A stretch of 64,000 nucleotides of DNA from Acidobacteriota bacterium. Lineage in GTDB: Bacteria; Actinomycetota; Actinomycetes; Actinomycetales; Microbacteriaceae. Shown piece after piece: positions 46,124 through 55,427 of the stretch (positions within the stretch are counted from its first letter, which is position 1; each line of letters starts with the position of its first letter). The position numbers were made by a program, and so were the translations under genes. Under the pieces are notes generated by a model, which was given only the letters and a program-made list of their open reading frames with translations, had not been told where the DNA came from and did not search any database. Where the stretch lies: the NCBI GenBank assembly GCA_019351995.1, contig JABBOD010000010.1, forward strand, positions 1 to 64,000. Direction: 5' to 3'.

Positions 46124-46549
46124 ATGACCGACAACGCCATGATCGTCCAGCTGAGCGACGAGGAATGCTGGCGCTTGCTGGCGAGTGAGCGGATCGGGCG
46201 GGTCGCGATCAGTTCGGGCCGTGGTCCTCAGATCTTTCCGGTCAATCACGTGGTTCAGGATCGCCTGATCATCTTCCGCAGCGGACCCGGGGAGAAGGTC
46301 GCCGAGTCGTGGTCGCATCCCCGCGTGGCGTTCGAGGTCGACGGTCGGGACGGCAACGAGTTCTGGAGCGTCGTCGTCGACGGCCCCACGGAGATCCGCG
46401 CGGAGGACGATCCGGTCGTGCGCGATGCTCTGCAGTCGTTGGTGTCGTTCCACCCCTCCGAGAAGCACATGGCGATCACCATCGCCGCCGACCAAATCAG
46501 CGGACGTCGGTTCCAGCCGAAGACCCCCGCCGGCCTCTGGGGAAGCTGA
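46124..46549 (+). CDS. PNPOx-fold (pyridoxamine phosphate oxidase-like) protein 1
   Basis: A 141-residue split-barrel protein. It begins LSDEECWRLLASERIGRVAI and contains FPVNHVVQDRLIIFRS and HPRVAFEVDG, the flavin-binding pattern of the family, and ends with RRFQPKTPAGLWGS. Such proteins bind FMN, F420 or heme, and several lie in the mycobacterial DosR regulon. It is similar in length and sequence to the gene at 55428. GGAGAG ribosome site; a Dos-like box is upstream. Confidence 0.85.
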   Translation: MTDNAMIVQLSDEECWRLLASERIGRVAISSGRGPQIFPVNHVVQDRLIIFRSGPGEKVAESWSHPRVAFEVDGRDGNEFWSVVVDGPTEIRAEDDPVVRDALQSLVSFHPSEKHMAITIAADQISGRRFQPKTPAGLWGS

Positions 46550-46631
46550 CCACGGAAGCCGAGCTCGCGCGGCCAACCGTCGGGGGGCGCGACCGCCGGA
46601 CGTGACGGGCTCCCCCGAACCGGTCACCCCG

Positions 46632-47252
46632 CTACCGGAGGGCGACGAAGGCCTCGAGTCCGATCGCGAGGAAGCAGAACACGGTCGCGGGGAGCACCCA
46701 CGGGGTGAAGGCATGCCCCGCGCGTCGCAGACGCGCGCCGAACACCCCGTCGGCGGCGTTCCGGGCGGTGACCAGCAGGAACAGCGGGATGACCATCGAC
46801 CAGGTGAGCATGCACCAGGGGCAGAGGGCCCGAAGCACCCAGATGCTCTCGACCGAGAGCCAGATGGTGAAGACCATCGCCCCCGCGACACCCAGGTTGA
46901 AGAGAATCCAGTACCAGCGGGCGAATCTCGCACCCGCGAGCAGGGAGACTCCGACGGCGATCGGGGCGACCCAGACGGCAAGACCGAAGATCGAGTTCGG
47001 GAATCCGAGGATGGACCCCTGCCAGGAATCAAGCCCCTTTCCGCACTGCACAAGGACGCTGATGTTGCAGTTCAAAACCGCGTTGGGATGCCGGTACAGC
47101 TCGATCTTGTCCAGGGTCAGCGCGAAGGCCGCCCACCAACCGACGGCGCCCGAGACGATGAGGGCAATGGCGAAGCCGAGGGGAGCACGGACAGCGGGGG
47201 GCCTGCTCGACTCGGTGGTGGGACCCCGGTCCGACGCGACGGACGCCGTCAT
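46632..47252 (-). CDS. vitamin K epoxide reductase family protein
   Basis: A 206-residue membrane protein with five hydrophobic segments. The active-site pair is Cys144/Cys147 (LCPWCMLTW), and the loop cysteines are in LNCNISVLVQCG. Bacterial VKOR reoxidises DsbA-like proteins and passes electrons to quinone. A DsbA-like gene lies at 59247-60200 and is a plausible partner. The start overlaps the BON gene stop (ATGA). It ends the USP-BON-VKOR unit. Confidence 0.92.
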   Translation of the reverse strand: MTASVASDRGPTTESSRPPAVRAPLGFAIALIVSGAVGWWAAFALTLDKIELYRHPNAVLNCNISVLVQCGKGLDSWQGSILGFPNSIFGLAVWVAPIAVGVSLLAGARFARWYWILFNLGVAGAMVFTIWLSVESIWVLRALCPWCMLTWSMVIPLFLLVTARNAADGVFGARLRRAGHAFTPWVLPATVFCFLAIGLEAFVALR

Positions 47253-47575
47253 CGGTGCTCCGTTCGATGCGGGGCGTCGGGGATGACGGACGCGGCGGGC
47301 CCGAGTTGCCCGACTTCGTCAAACGGCCGCACGCGGATGTCATTGTGAACGGATCCGAGGCCGCCGAGCGACTCGGCAACTTCGGAGCACATCAACCGCT
47401 CCGAGTGAGTCTCGACCCAACCGGTCAGACGAATGCGTCCATGGTCCACGGCGACGGTCACATCGTCGATGGCCATGAGGGTTGTCCCGGCGAGCCGACG
47501 AGCGATGCTTCGCTCGAGTCGCCGATCCGATGACGACGGCTCCGCTCGCGAGGTCCGCGCAGGGTTGATCGGCAT
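47249..47575 (-). CDS. BON domain protein
   Basis: A 108-residue protein with one BON domain (about residues 18-88): RRLERSIARRLAGTTLMAID, then VAVDHGRIRLTGWVETHSER and GSVHNDIRVRPF. BON domains bind membranes or other macromolecules; there is no signal peptide, so this one is cytoplasmic. Translationally coupled on both sides (TGATG with the USP, ATGA with VKOR). BON-domain proteins often sit with stress proteins in actinobacteria. Confidence 0.85.
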   Translation of the reverse strand: MPINPARTSRAEPSSSDRRLERSIARRLAGTTLMAIDDVTVAVDHGRIRLTGWVETHSERLMCSEVAESLGGLGSVHNDIRVRPFDEVGQLGPAASVIPDAPHRTEHR

Positions 47576-48447
47576 CAGGCCGACTCGTGAACGCGGTCAT
47601 TGTCGGCAACAGCCAGGTGACGGTCTGCGCGGCCGACGAGGCACACCGGTGTCGACGAGTGGTGCAGCACTCCCATCGAGGTCGACCCGACGACCATCGC
47701 TCCGACGGGTCCACGACCGTGGGTGCCGACCACGATCATCGATGCGGTGCGACCGACCTGCACGAGTGCGGCGGCGGGCAGAGATTCGGTCAGCTGTTCG
47801 ACGATCTCGAGTTCCGGGAACCGGGTCGCGACGTCGCGACCCGCGTGTGCCAGAAGCTCCCGATGCCACGCGCGATCTCGAGGACGCCCGACCACGAGCG
47901 CCTGGAGCGCATCGAGGGATGCGGGAGGCAACCGCCACGCGTGCAGCATCCGCAACTCGCGCCGGCCACTCGCCGCCTCGCGCGCGGCGAACTCGATCGC
48001 TGCCGCCGAACTGCCATCCGCTTCCATCCCGACGAGCACAGGTCCCGCCAGGTGGAGCCCCTCCCACTCGACCGGAATCACCACCGTCGGGCATGCGGCC
48101 CCGGCGGCGATCCGGACAGGGAGGGAACCGGTCAATGCCGCTCGGAGGGGCCGAGCACGGTGTGATCCGATCACGAGCAGATCCGCGCTCTCCGACCAGT
48201 GCTGCAGCAGAGGCGCAATCGGTCCTTCGGGAACCGTCACCCGAACGTCGGTCTCCGGCGCGGCGGCAAGGATCACCGAACGCAACGAGCCGAGGCGGTC
48301 GTGGGCCGAGTCCGGGTTCGACCCCAGCGCGTCCAGGACGGTCACGAGGTCGACGGACACCTCTCGGGACCGCGCTCGAATCGCGACCCAGGCGACGGCT
48401 GTCGCGCTTGCCGCCTCCGCGTCGACACCGACGACGATCTTCTCCAT
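47575..48447 (-). CDS. universal stress protein, tandem UspA domains (USP 1)
   Basis: A 290-residue protein with two UspA domains. The first runs MEKIVVGVDAEAASATAVAW to VIGSHRARPLRAALTGSLP; the second starts LVGMEADGSSAAAIEFA and has the ATP signature VVGTHGRGPVGAMVVGSTS. Both keep the G-2x-G-9x-G(S/T) pattern, so ATP binding is likely. The start at 48447 is supported by AAGGAGAATCTG. Dos-like box 2 lies 93 bp upstream. It leads the operon with BON and VKOR. Confidence 0.92.
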   Translation of the reverse strand: MEKIVVGVDAEAASATAVAWVAIRARSREVSVDLVTVLDALGSNPDSAHDRLGSLRSVILAAAPETDVRVTVPEGPIAPLLQHWSESADLLVIGSHRARPLRAALTGSLPVRIAAGAACPTVVIPVEWEGLHLAGPVLVGMEADGSSAAAIEFAAREAASGRRELRMLHAWRLPPASLDALQALVVGRPRDRAWHRELLAHAGRDVATRFPELEIVEQLTESLPAAALVQVGRTASMIVVGTHGRGPVGAMVVGSTSMGVLHHSSTPVCLVGRADRHLAVADNDRVHESA

Positions 48448-48539
48448 CAGATTCTCCTTGCGATCCCCGCCCATCCGGAGGGGGCACGACGGCGCTAACG
48501 ATCCTGCGTTCAGCGTGCCCGTGGGTGGATCGGGATCCC

Positions 48540-48554
48540 AGGGCCGAAGGTCCC
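48540..48554 (-). promoter_or_regulatory. Dos-like box 2
   Basis: Minus strand GGGACCTTCGGCCCT, 93 bp before USP 1; identical to box 1. Confidence 0.7.
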
Positions 48555-48616
48555 GCGGCACGGCCGACCGGAGTGCCGGCCCATTCCCCTGCGCCGGCCC
48601 GGGAGTGGCATCACCG

Positions 48617-51600
48617 TCACCTGGCGCGCGCCTCGGTGCGAGATCGCAACTCGATCACGTCGTCATCCGGATGGCGATCCGTGAGGCGGTGCGTGACGAG
48701 AACCACGAAGCGATCGGATGCTGCGGCCCGAAGGTCGGCCATCATGGCGGCAGCCGTTGCCTCATCCAGATGTGCGGTCGGCTCGTCGAGCAGGAGGATC
48801 TCCGCCCGACCGAGAAGAGCCCGTGCGACGGCGAGCCGCTGCCGCTCCCCGCCAGACAGGGAGCCTCCTGACACCCCGACACGGGTGTCGAGCCCCTCGG
48901 CCGATCTCGCCAGAAGCGGGCCGAGCCCGACTCGGTCGAGAACGGCCAGCAGCTCGGAATCCTCTGGCCGGTCATCGTGGTCTCGAGCCAGAAGGAGATT
49001 GCCCCGAATCGTCGAGTCGAAGACATGGGCTTCCTGCGGCGCCCAGGCGATCCGGCGCCGCCAGTCCGATTTCGTGACGGTGGTCAGGGACATGCCATCC
49101 ACGAGGATGTGGCCGGAGCTCGGCCGCAGTGCCCCGAGCAACAGAGTCAGGAGCGTGGTCTTTCCCGAGCCCGACGGGCCGTCGACGATCAGCCAGCGGC
49201 CTCTCGGGATCTCCCCGGTGACGTCGTGGAAGACGGGCAAAGGTGCATCCGGCCACTGCGCGGCCAGGGAGTCCAAGTGGACGGAGTCGATCCGGTCGGA
49301 GATCGACCGGTCGGCCGACTCGGCCGGCGCTGCGACCAGGAACGGTCGAAGGTGAGCGAGGACCGCCCGGAGCGCCGGTGCTCGCTGGATCCCGCCGAAC
49401 AGTTCGGTGAGCGGGTCGAGGGACGCGAGCACGAGCAGCGAGACGACGGCAACCGTCTCCGCCGAGGCGGACGCTGACGCCCCGGCGCTCATGCTCCATG
49501 CCGGGAGCAGAATGGCCAACCCCGCGGTTCCCCACGACATCACCGCGGCGCCCAGACCGGCGGACCAACTCGCCCGACGGTCGAGTTCCGCGAGCCGATG
49601 GTCTGCAGCGCCGAACTCCCGCAACACCCTCGGTCCGAGTCCGTTCGAGCGCAGATCGGAGGCGGCATCCGCGAGCGACGCGGTGACCACGACGAGCTGG
49701 CCCCGTGCCGCGATACGCTCGGCGCCCGCCGCGCGCTCCGCACGCCGAGAGAGGAGAACCGCGCTGATCGCCACCCCGGTGAGCACGACCGCGACGAGCG
49801 GAGCGGCGGCAGGATCGACGAGGGCGACCGTCACGATCACGCCCACCATCGACAGCGCTCCGACGAGGATCGACACGACAACGCGCGGCAGCAGCTCGCG
49901 GAGCGTGTCGAGGGAGGTGACCAGGTAGTCGATGGCTCCGCCACCTTCGCGAAGCCGTCGTGCTCCCGCACCGCGGGCCGCGATCGCCGCCCAGACCCGC
50001 AACCGAATCGCGTCGGAGGCGGCGAACACGGCGCTGTGAGTGACCAGCCGTTCCGCGTAGCGCGCCACCGATCGACCCAGTCCGAAGAAGCGCACACCGA
50101 CGATGGCGACGAGCAGGTACATGATCGCCGGGTGTTCGGCGGCCCGGACGATGAGCCACGCCGACACCGAGGTCAGCGCCAAACCGAGCGCGGTCGCGAT
50201 CACGCCGAGTCCGATCGCCAACGCCCACCGCCAGGCGGCGGCACGGAACAGGGCGACGAGCGTCGGGGCGGCGGCGGTCGGAGTCATCTCGGGGGCGCGC
50301 GTGTTCGCCGGCGCGGGCGGTTCCGGCGCTGCCGGAGCCACGGGGCGAGCAGCGGATGCCCGCTCGTTCACGGGCGCGGGGATCGCGACAATCCGGTCGG
50401 CCAGCTCGATCACGGCGGGATCGTGGGTGACGACGATGGTGACAACCGCTGGGGGAAGCGAGCGGAGCGCCTCGATCACCCTCGCGACGTTCTCCTCGTC
50501 CAGGTGCGCGGTGGGCTCGTCGAGCAGGAGGGTTGTCGCCCCCGCGTCGACCCGGAGCAGCGCACGGGCGATCGCGAGCCGTCTCGCCTCACCGGGGCTC
50601 AGTTCGGAGGGCCGGGACTCGGCCAGTGCACCCAAGCCCAGCGACGCCATCGCCGCATCCACATCGCTGTCGAGACCGGCCGCGAGTTCCAACTCGGTCC
50701 GCACCGTCGTGCCGAAGAAGGCGGGGGCCTGCGCGGCGACGGCCATGCGCAGGGGATCGACACCGCGGATTCGGCCTGACACCCTCGACCCCGAGCCGAG
50801 GTCGTCGGCGATCGCCGCCAACAGAGTGGACTTCCCGGCACCGCTCGCTCCCACGACGGCCGTCACCGCTCCGCGGGGGAACGTGGCGCTGAGCTGTCGA
50901 AGCGCGGGTTCGGAGCGGTCGTCGTAGCTGACGGCGAGATCGCTGACGACCACCTGGTCGGCGAATGTTCCACCCAGCCGGGCCGGCACATCCATCACCA
51001 GCTGCTTCACGCGACGCAGGGCCGCGGTTCCGTCCTGCGCGGCATGGAACGCCGTGCCGACCTCGCGAAGCGCTCCGAAGCAGTCCGGTGCGAGCAACAG
51101 CACGAGCAGCGCGGTGCCGAGATCGACATTTCCCGACAACAGCCGGATCCCGAGCGTGACCGCCACCAGAGCGACCGAGAGCGTGGCGATGAGCTCGAGG
51201 GCGAGGGCGGAGAGGAACGCCACTCGCAGCGCCGTCGAGGTGCGCCGACGGAGCTCGCGTTGGATGCCGTCGAGCGCCCGGCTCTGCTCCTCGACGCGGC
51301 CGAGCCCGACGATCACGGGAAGGCCTCTGGCCAGCTCGACCAGATAGTTCGCCAGGCGGCTGAGTTCGCCCGCCGCGGCATCCGTGCGATCTCGGGTGTG
51401 CATCCCGATCAGGATCATGAACAGGGGGACCAGCGGCAGCGCCAGCGCCACGATCAGCGCGCTCAGCCAATCGACCGAGAGGATCCTGGCCCCCAGCACC
51501 ACGGGCACCACCACCGCGGAGATCGCGGCCGGGATGACCGAGCCGAAGTAGTCGTCGAGATCGTCCAAGCCGGTGGTTGCGAGAACGGCCACCTCGCCGG

Positions 51601-51928
51601 AATCCGCTCCCCCGCGCAGAGCTCGTTCTGCCACCTGCGTCCGAAGGCGGGACTTCTCCCGGATCGCGTGTCGCACCGAGATCGTTCCGATCGCCCAGCT
51701 CGACCCGGCCCGAAGCAGCACACCGACGGCCCCGATGACCGTCGCCTCCCGCCACCCGCCGGTTCCGTTGGCGATGGCGGCGATGGACCCGGCGAGCGAC
51801 TCGGCGATCAGAACAAAGGCGACGGCTCTGATGACGCTGAGAGCACCGATGACGGCGAGGGTGCGGATGCCTCCCGGGCCGAAGCCTGCTTCGAACAGTC
51901 GACCGCCGAGGCGCCGAAGCGCGGTCAC
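48617..51928 (-). CDS. cydDC: fused CydD-CydC ABC exporter
   Basis: An 1103-residue protein that joins CydD (about 1-530) and CydC (about 575-1103), each with six membrane helices and an ATPase domain. Walker A motifs are GASGAGKST and GPSGSGKTT, the signatures LSPGEARR and LSGGERQR, and each half has LLLDEPTAHLDE. A Pro/Ala-rich linker (PAAPEPPAPANTRAPE) separates the halves. CydDC exports thiols or handles heme and is needed to assemble cytochrome bd. The GTG at 51928 overlaps the cydB stop (GTGA); an open frame reaching 52621 is a shadow of cydB. Confidence 0.93.
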   Translation of the reverse strand: MTALRRLGGRLFEAGFGPGGIRTLAVIGALSVIRAVAFVLIAESLAGSIAAIANGTGGWREATVIGAVGVLLRAGSSWAIGTISVRHAIREKSRLRTQVAERALRGGADSGEVAVLATTGLDDLDDYFGSVIPAAISAVVVPVVLGARILSVDWLSALIVALALPLVPLFMILIGMHTRDRTDAAAGELSRLANYLVELARGLPVIVGLGRVEEQSRALDGIQRELRRRTSTALRVAFLSALALELIATLSVALVAVTLGIRLLSGNVDLGTALLVLLLAPDCFGALREVGTAFHAAQDGTAALRRVKQLVMDVPARLGGTFADQVVVSDLAVSYDDRSEPALRQLSATFPRGAVTAVVGASGAGKSTLLAAIADDLGSGSRVSGRIRGVDPLRMAVAAQAPAFFGTTVRTELELAAGLDSDVDAAMASLGLGALAESRPSELSPGEARRLAIARALLRVDAGATTLLLDEPTAHLDEENVARVIEALRSLPPAVVTIVVTHDPAVIELADRIVAIPAPVNERASAARPVAPAAPEPPAPANTRAPEMTPTAAAPTLVALFRAAAWRWALAIGLGVIATALGLALTSVSAWLIVRAAEHPAIMYLLVAIVGVRFFGLGRSVARYAERLVTHSAVFAASDAIRLRVWAAIAARGAGARRLREGGGAIDYLVTSLDTLRELLPRVVVSILVGALSMVGVIVTVALVDPAAAPLVAVVLTGVAISAVLLSRRAERAAGAERIAARGQLVVVTASLADAASDLRSNGLGPRVLREFGAADHRLAELDRRASWSAGLGAAVMSWGTAGLAILLPAWSMSAGASASASAETVAVVSLLVLASLDPLTELFGGIQRAPALRAVLAHLRPFLVAAPAESADRSISDRIDSVHLDSLAAQWPDAPLPVFHDVTGEIPRGRWLIVDGPSGSGKTTLLTLLLGALRPSSGHILVDGMSLTTVTKSDWRRRIAWAPQEAHVFDSTIRGNLLLARDHDDRPEDSELLAVLDRVGLGPLLARSAEGLDTRVGVSGGSLSGGERQRLAVARALLGRAEILLLDEPTAHLDEATAAAMMADLRAAASDRFVVLVTHRLTDRHPDDDVIELRSRTEARAR

Positions 51929-52947
51929 CGCTTGATCGCGGGCTCGAAGTCGTGTGCCGCCGGCAGGGAGGCAGGACTCACGCGCTTGCGGAAGATCCAG
52001 TAACTCCAGGCCTGATACACGAGGACGACGGGAAGCGCGCAGCAGGCCACGATGGTCATCACTCCCAGCGTGTAGTCGCTGCTCGAGGCATTGCTCACGG
52101 TCAGGTCGAATGCGGGGTTGATCGTGGAGGGAAGAACCACCGGATACACCGCCGCGAAGATCGCCGCGGCACCGAGCGCCAGGAAGACGGCGAATCCGAT
52201 GAACGCTCGACCCTCCTGCCCTCGACGAGCGGCAAGCCAGCCGAGAACGACGGCGACGACCGCCGCAGCGACCAGGCTCCACGACACGACACCACCGGTC
52301 TGGAACTGCACCAGAAGAACCCAGCCGACGATCGGCAGCAGCGCGATCGGAGCCCAGGTGACCACGATGCGTCCGGCACGTGCCCGCACGGGCCCGTCGG
52401 TCTTGAGCGCGAGGAAGGTCGCCGCGTGGATGAGGCAGAACCCCACGACGGCGAGTCCACCCAGAACGGCGGCCGGGGTCAGCCAGACGAACGGGCCGCC
52501 GACGCGGTTGCCCGCCGCATCCAGTGGCAGTCCGGTGGTCGTCAGGGCGAGCGCCGCGCCGATCCCGAACGCGACCACGAACGATCCGAGCCCGAGCGCC
52601 AGATCCCAGGCGCGGCGCCACCGATCGCTGTCACGCTTGCCGCGGTACTCGATCGCCACGGCGCGGAAGATGAGCCCGAGCAGAACGAGCACCAGGGGCA
52701 CGTACAGCGTCGAGAACAGTGAGGCGTACCAGAACGGGAACGCGGCGAAGATGGCAGCGCCGGCCGTGATCAGCCAGACCTCATTGCCGTCCCACACCGG
52801 GCCGATGGTGTTGAGCATGACGCGTTTGCTCGGCTCGTCTTTGGCGGTGATCAGCATGTGCATGCCGACGCCGAGATCGAAACCTTCGAGCAGCAGGTAG
52901 CCGATCCAGAGCAGAGCGATCGCGATGAACCAGATGTTGGAGAGCAT
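51925..52947 (-). CDS. cydB: cytochrome bd oxidase subunit II
   Basis: A 340-residue membrane protein starting IWFIAIALLWIGYLLLEGFD, the CydB signature, with eight or nine helices and the conserved TIGPVWDGNEVWLI. It pairs with CydA to form the high-affinity quinol oxidase used at low oxygen. It lies 33 bp after cydA and overlaps cydDC, making one cydA-cydB-cydDC operon. Confidence 0.96.
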   Translation of the reverse strand: MLSNIWFIAIALLWIGYLLLEGFDLGVGMHMLITAKDEPSKRVMLNTIGPVWDGNEVWLITAGAAIFAAFPFWYASLFSTLYVPLVLVLLGLIFRAVAIEYRGKRDSDRWRRAWDLALGLGSFVVAFGIGAALALTTTGLPLDAAGNRVGGPFVWLTPAAVLGGLAVVGFCLIHAATFLALKTDGPVRARAGRIVVTWAPIALLPIVGWVLLVQFQTGGVVSWSLVAAAVVAVVLGWLAARRGQEGRAFIGFAVFLALGAAAIFAAVYPVVLPSTINPAFDLTVSNASSSDYTLGVMTIVACCALPVVLVYQAWSYWIFRKRVSPASLPAAHDFEPAIKR

Positions 52948-52980
52948 GTGCGGGTCCTTGTCCTGTGTCGTCGGGGAAAC

Positions 52981-54555
52981 TCAGTAGGCGAACGCGAGCA
53001 CGTCGTGGCCGCTGGAGTCGTCGGCGTCCGGTTCATCGGGTGCACCGAGCTCCGGCATCGCCGAGGCGATTCCTCCTCGCACGTACTTCACGAGGAGCGC
53101 CACCTCGACCACGAGAAGGGCCAGGTAGACCAGTCCGAGCGAGATCAGCGAGAAGAGCAACTCACCCGAGGTGGTGCCCGGCGAGACGGCCGCCGCCGTG
53201 AACATGAAGACACCATCGATGCCCCCCGGCGTCGGGTTCGGTGCCACGACGAACGGCTGCCTGCCGAGTTCGGTGAACACCCATCCGGTGGCGCTTGCCG
53301 CGAAGGGAGAGAGGATGCCCAGCAGCGCCAAGCGCATGATCCACTTCGATCGCGGGACGGTTCCCTTGCGGGTGAGCCAGAGCGCGACCACGGCGGCGAA
53401 CGCGGCGAGGGCGCCGAACAAGATCATCAGCCGGAACGCCCAGTATGTGACCGCCATGATCGGCACGTACTGGATCGGGGTGCCGGCGGCCGCCCCGTAG
53501 ATCGCCGTGTCGTTGGGGACCGTGGTGCCGTACTTCTGCTGGTACTGCGGGAGCAGATCGTTCACCCCGGTGACGGTGGTGGTGAAGTTGCCGTTCGCCA
53601 GGAACGAGAGCAGGCCGGGGATCTCGATCACGCCGACAACGTTCTTGCAGTCACGGGATCCGACGTCGCCGATCGACAGCACCGAGAAGCCCGTGCCTGT
53701 CTGGCAGGCGGCCTCGGCGGCGGCCATCTTCATGGGCTGCTGCTGGAACATCAACTTGCCCTGCAGGTCTCCGGTGACCGCGACGAGCCCGAAGCCGACG
53801 ATCGCGACCACCGCGCCGATGCGCAACGAGGTCAGCCAGACACGGTGGTCCGCTGCGTCGCGGCCACGGATCGCGGGCGCTTCGCCGACGATGACGCGCT
53901 TGTCGGCGCCCACCGTGTCGATCCCGTCATGCCGGCGACGCCACAGGTGGTACCACGAGATCCCGAGCAGGAAACCGCCGGCGACCGAGAGGGAGCCGAC
54001 GAGGGTGTGCGAGTAGGCGGCGAGCGCCGTGTTATTGGTCAGCACCGCCCAGATGTCGACAAGCTGCGGCCGGCCGTTGACCAGCTTGACCCCGACCGGA
54101 TGCTGCATCCACGAGTTCGCCACGATGATGAAGAAGGCGGAGAGCCATGATCCGATCACCGCGGCGTAGAGAGTGGCCAGGTGGATGCGCTTAGGCAACC
54201 GTCCCCAGCCGAAGATCCACAGACCGAGGAAGGTCGACTCGACGAAGAACGCCAGCAGCCCCTCCATCGCGAGCGGAGCGCCGAAGACGTCGCCGACGAA
54301 CCGGGAATATGCACTCCAGGCCATCCCGAACTGGAACTCCTGCACGAGGCCGGTTGCCACTCCCAGGATGAAGTTGACGAGGAAGAGCTTCCCCCAGAAC
54401 TTGGTCATCCGCAGGTAGCGCTCATTGCCTGTGCGCACGTACATCGTCTGGAAGAGCACAACCACCGGGCCGAGCCCGAGGGTGAGTGGCACCAGGAGGA
54501 AGTGATAGACGGTCGTGATGCCGAACTGCCAGCGGGCGATGTCGAGTGGATCCAA
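52981..54555 (-). CDS. cydA: cytochrome bd oxidase subunit I
   Basis: A 524-residue quinol oxidase subunit. Heme ligands are the early His in VYHFLLVPLTLG, His in YSHTLVGSLSVAG, and Met in YWAFRLMILFG. GRQPF in the quinol region is present, and the Q loop is of the short type (no long insert). TTG start with AAGGAGC 11 nt upstream. It is divergent from USP 2, and the shared 154-bp promoter region has two Dos-like boxes, which fits induction at low oxygen. Confidence 0.96.
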   Translation of the reverse strand: MDPLDIARWQFGITTVYHFLLVPLTLGLGPVVVLFQTMYVRTGNERYLRMTKFWGKLFLVNFILGVATGLVQEFQFGMAWSAYSRFVGDVFGAPLAMEGLLAFFVESTFLGLWIFGWGRLPKRIHLATLYAAVIGSWLSAFFIIVANSWMQHPVGVKLVNGRPQLVDIWAVLTNNTALAAYSHTLVGSLSVAGGFLLGISWYHLWRRRHDGIDTVGADKRVIVGEAPAIRGRDAADHRVWLTSLRIGAVVAIVGFGLVAVTGDLQGKLMFQQQPMKMAAAEAACQTGTGFSVLSIGDVGSRDCKNVVGVIEIPGLLSFLANGNFTTTVTGVNDLLPQYQQKYGTTVPNDTAIYGAAAGTPIQYVPIMAVTYWAFRLMILFGALAAFAAVVALWLTRKGTVPRSKWIMRLALLGILSPFAASATGWVFTELGRQPFVVAPNPTPGGIDGVFMFTAAAVSPGTTSGELLFSLISLGLVYLALLVVEVALLVKYVRGGIASAMPELGAPDEPDADDSSGHDVLAFAY

Positions 54556-54628
54556 GGTGGTACTGCTCCTTCGTCAGGGTGCGTGGGGCGTCTTCCCCTT
54601 ACGGTTCCGGAGCGAGGGCGACGACGGC

Positions 54629-54643
54629 AGAGCCGAAAGTCCT
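54629..54643 (-). promoter_or_regulatory. Dos-like box 3
   Basis: Minus strand AGGACTTTCGGCTCT, 74 bp before cydA; one mismatch to the RGGACYTTCGGCCCT core. Confidence 0.6.
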
Positions 54644-54660
54644 ACGCGTCGTCGCCGAGC

Positions 54661-54675
54661 GGGACTTTCGCCCTT
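54661..54675 (+). promoter_or_regulatory. Dos-like box 4
   Basis: GGGACTTTCGCCCTT, 35 bp before USP 2. It has the GGGACTTTCG half and a shifted right half. Confidence 0.55.
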
Positions 54676-54709
54676 GTCGTTCGCCTGCACGGCGGGCAAT
54701 CCTGATGCG

Positions 54710-55372
54710 ATGAGCGCTGTCGCCCCGGATGCGGGCACCACGAAGCCGGTCCGGTTCGCCACCTCAGACGCCGGCACGACGGCGACAGCAGCGAGTTGGG
54801 CGGCACGATGGATTCCCGACTCGGGGATCACCGATCTCCTCATCGTCTGCGCGCCGACGGTCGACGACGCGCTCCACGCAGCCGAACAGGCTGGTGGGAC
54901 GGTGGTCGTCGTCCCCGCGGACTGGGTCGAGAACAACGGACCGATCGTCGTCGCCACGGGACATGACCTGGACTCGGATGCCGCGATCACCCCCGCCATC
55001 GCGCTCGCTCGTCGCCACGCGGTGCCGCTCGTCCTCCTGCATGTGTGGGGGATGCCGGGGACCGGCACCGTGACGATGCCGCCGGACCCGTACGGCGTCG
55101 GCTCGATCCCCGTCGGGCAGGCCGCCGCGCTGGAACTGCTCACCGAACGGCAACGTCACCTGCATCCGGGGCTGGTGTTCACCAGCGAGGTCCGGCAGAG
55201 CACTCATGTCGCCCCGGAAATCGTCGCCGCGGCATCCACGGCCTCCGCGATCGTGGTCGGTCGAGGTGGCCGCCACGCCCGGCATCCGCAGCTCGGACAC
55301 ACCGCGCGCGAACTCATCACGCGGAGCCCCTGTCCCGTCGTGATCGCGCCGAACCCGACGACGCGCCGCTGA
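54710..55372 (+). CDS. universal stress protein-like protein (USP 2)
   Basis: A 220-residue protein. The last ~140 residues form a UspA domain: IVVATGHDLDSDAAITPAIA, LVLLHVWGMPG, and ASAIVVGRGGRHARHPQLGH before CPVVIAPNP. The first ~75 residues are a reduced domain without the nucleotide signature. The G-2x-G-9x-G(S/T) pattern is imperfect, so ATP binding is uncertain. Divergent from cydA, with Dos-like box 4 close upstream. No strong ribosome site is seen at the ATG. Confidence 0.82.
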   Translation: MSAVAPDAGTTKPVRFATSDAGTTATAASWAARWIPDSGITDLLIVCAPTVDDALHAAEQAGGTVVVVPADWVENNGPIVVATGHDLDSDAAITPAIALARRHAVPLVLLHVWGMPGTGTVTMPPDPYGVGSIPVGQAAALELLTERQRHLHPGLVFTSEVRQSTHVAPEIVAAASTASAIVVGRGGRHARHPQLGHTARELITRSPCPVVIAPNPTTRR

Positions 55373-55377
55373 ACATC

Positions 55378-55392
55378 AGGACTTTCGACCCT
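55378..55392 (+). promoter_or_regulatory. Dos-like box 5
   Basis: AGGACTTTCGACCCT. Its centre lies about 43 bp before the predicted leaderless start of the PNPOx gene at 55428, a good position for an activator. Confidence 0.7.
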
Positions 55393-55414
55393 CCCGTCGG
55401 TCGATCGGGCACCG

Positions 55415-55420
55415 TACGCT
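55415..55420 (+). promoter_or_regulatory. -10 box of PNPOx 2, leaderless
   Basis: TACGCT is followed by 7 nt and ATG, with no ribosome site. Confidence 0.55.
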
Positions 55421-55427
55421 GTGGTGC

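Noticed and set aside
51929-52621. N-terminal extension of the cydDC frame over cydB
   Set aside because: Arg- and Gly-rich shadow of cydB; the GTG at 51928 overlapping the cydB stop gives the natural CydD start.
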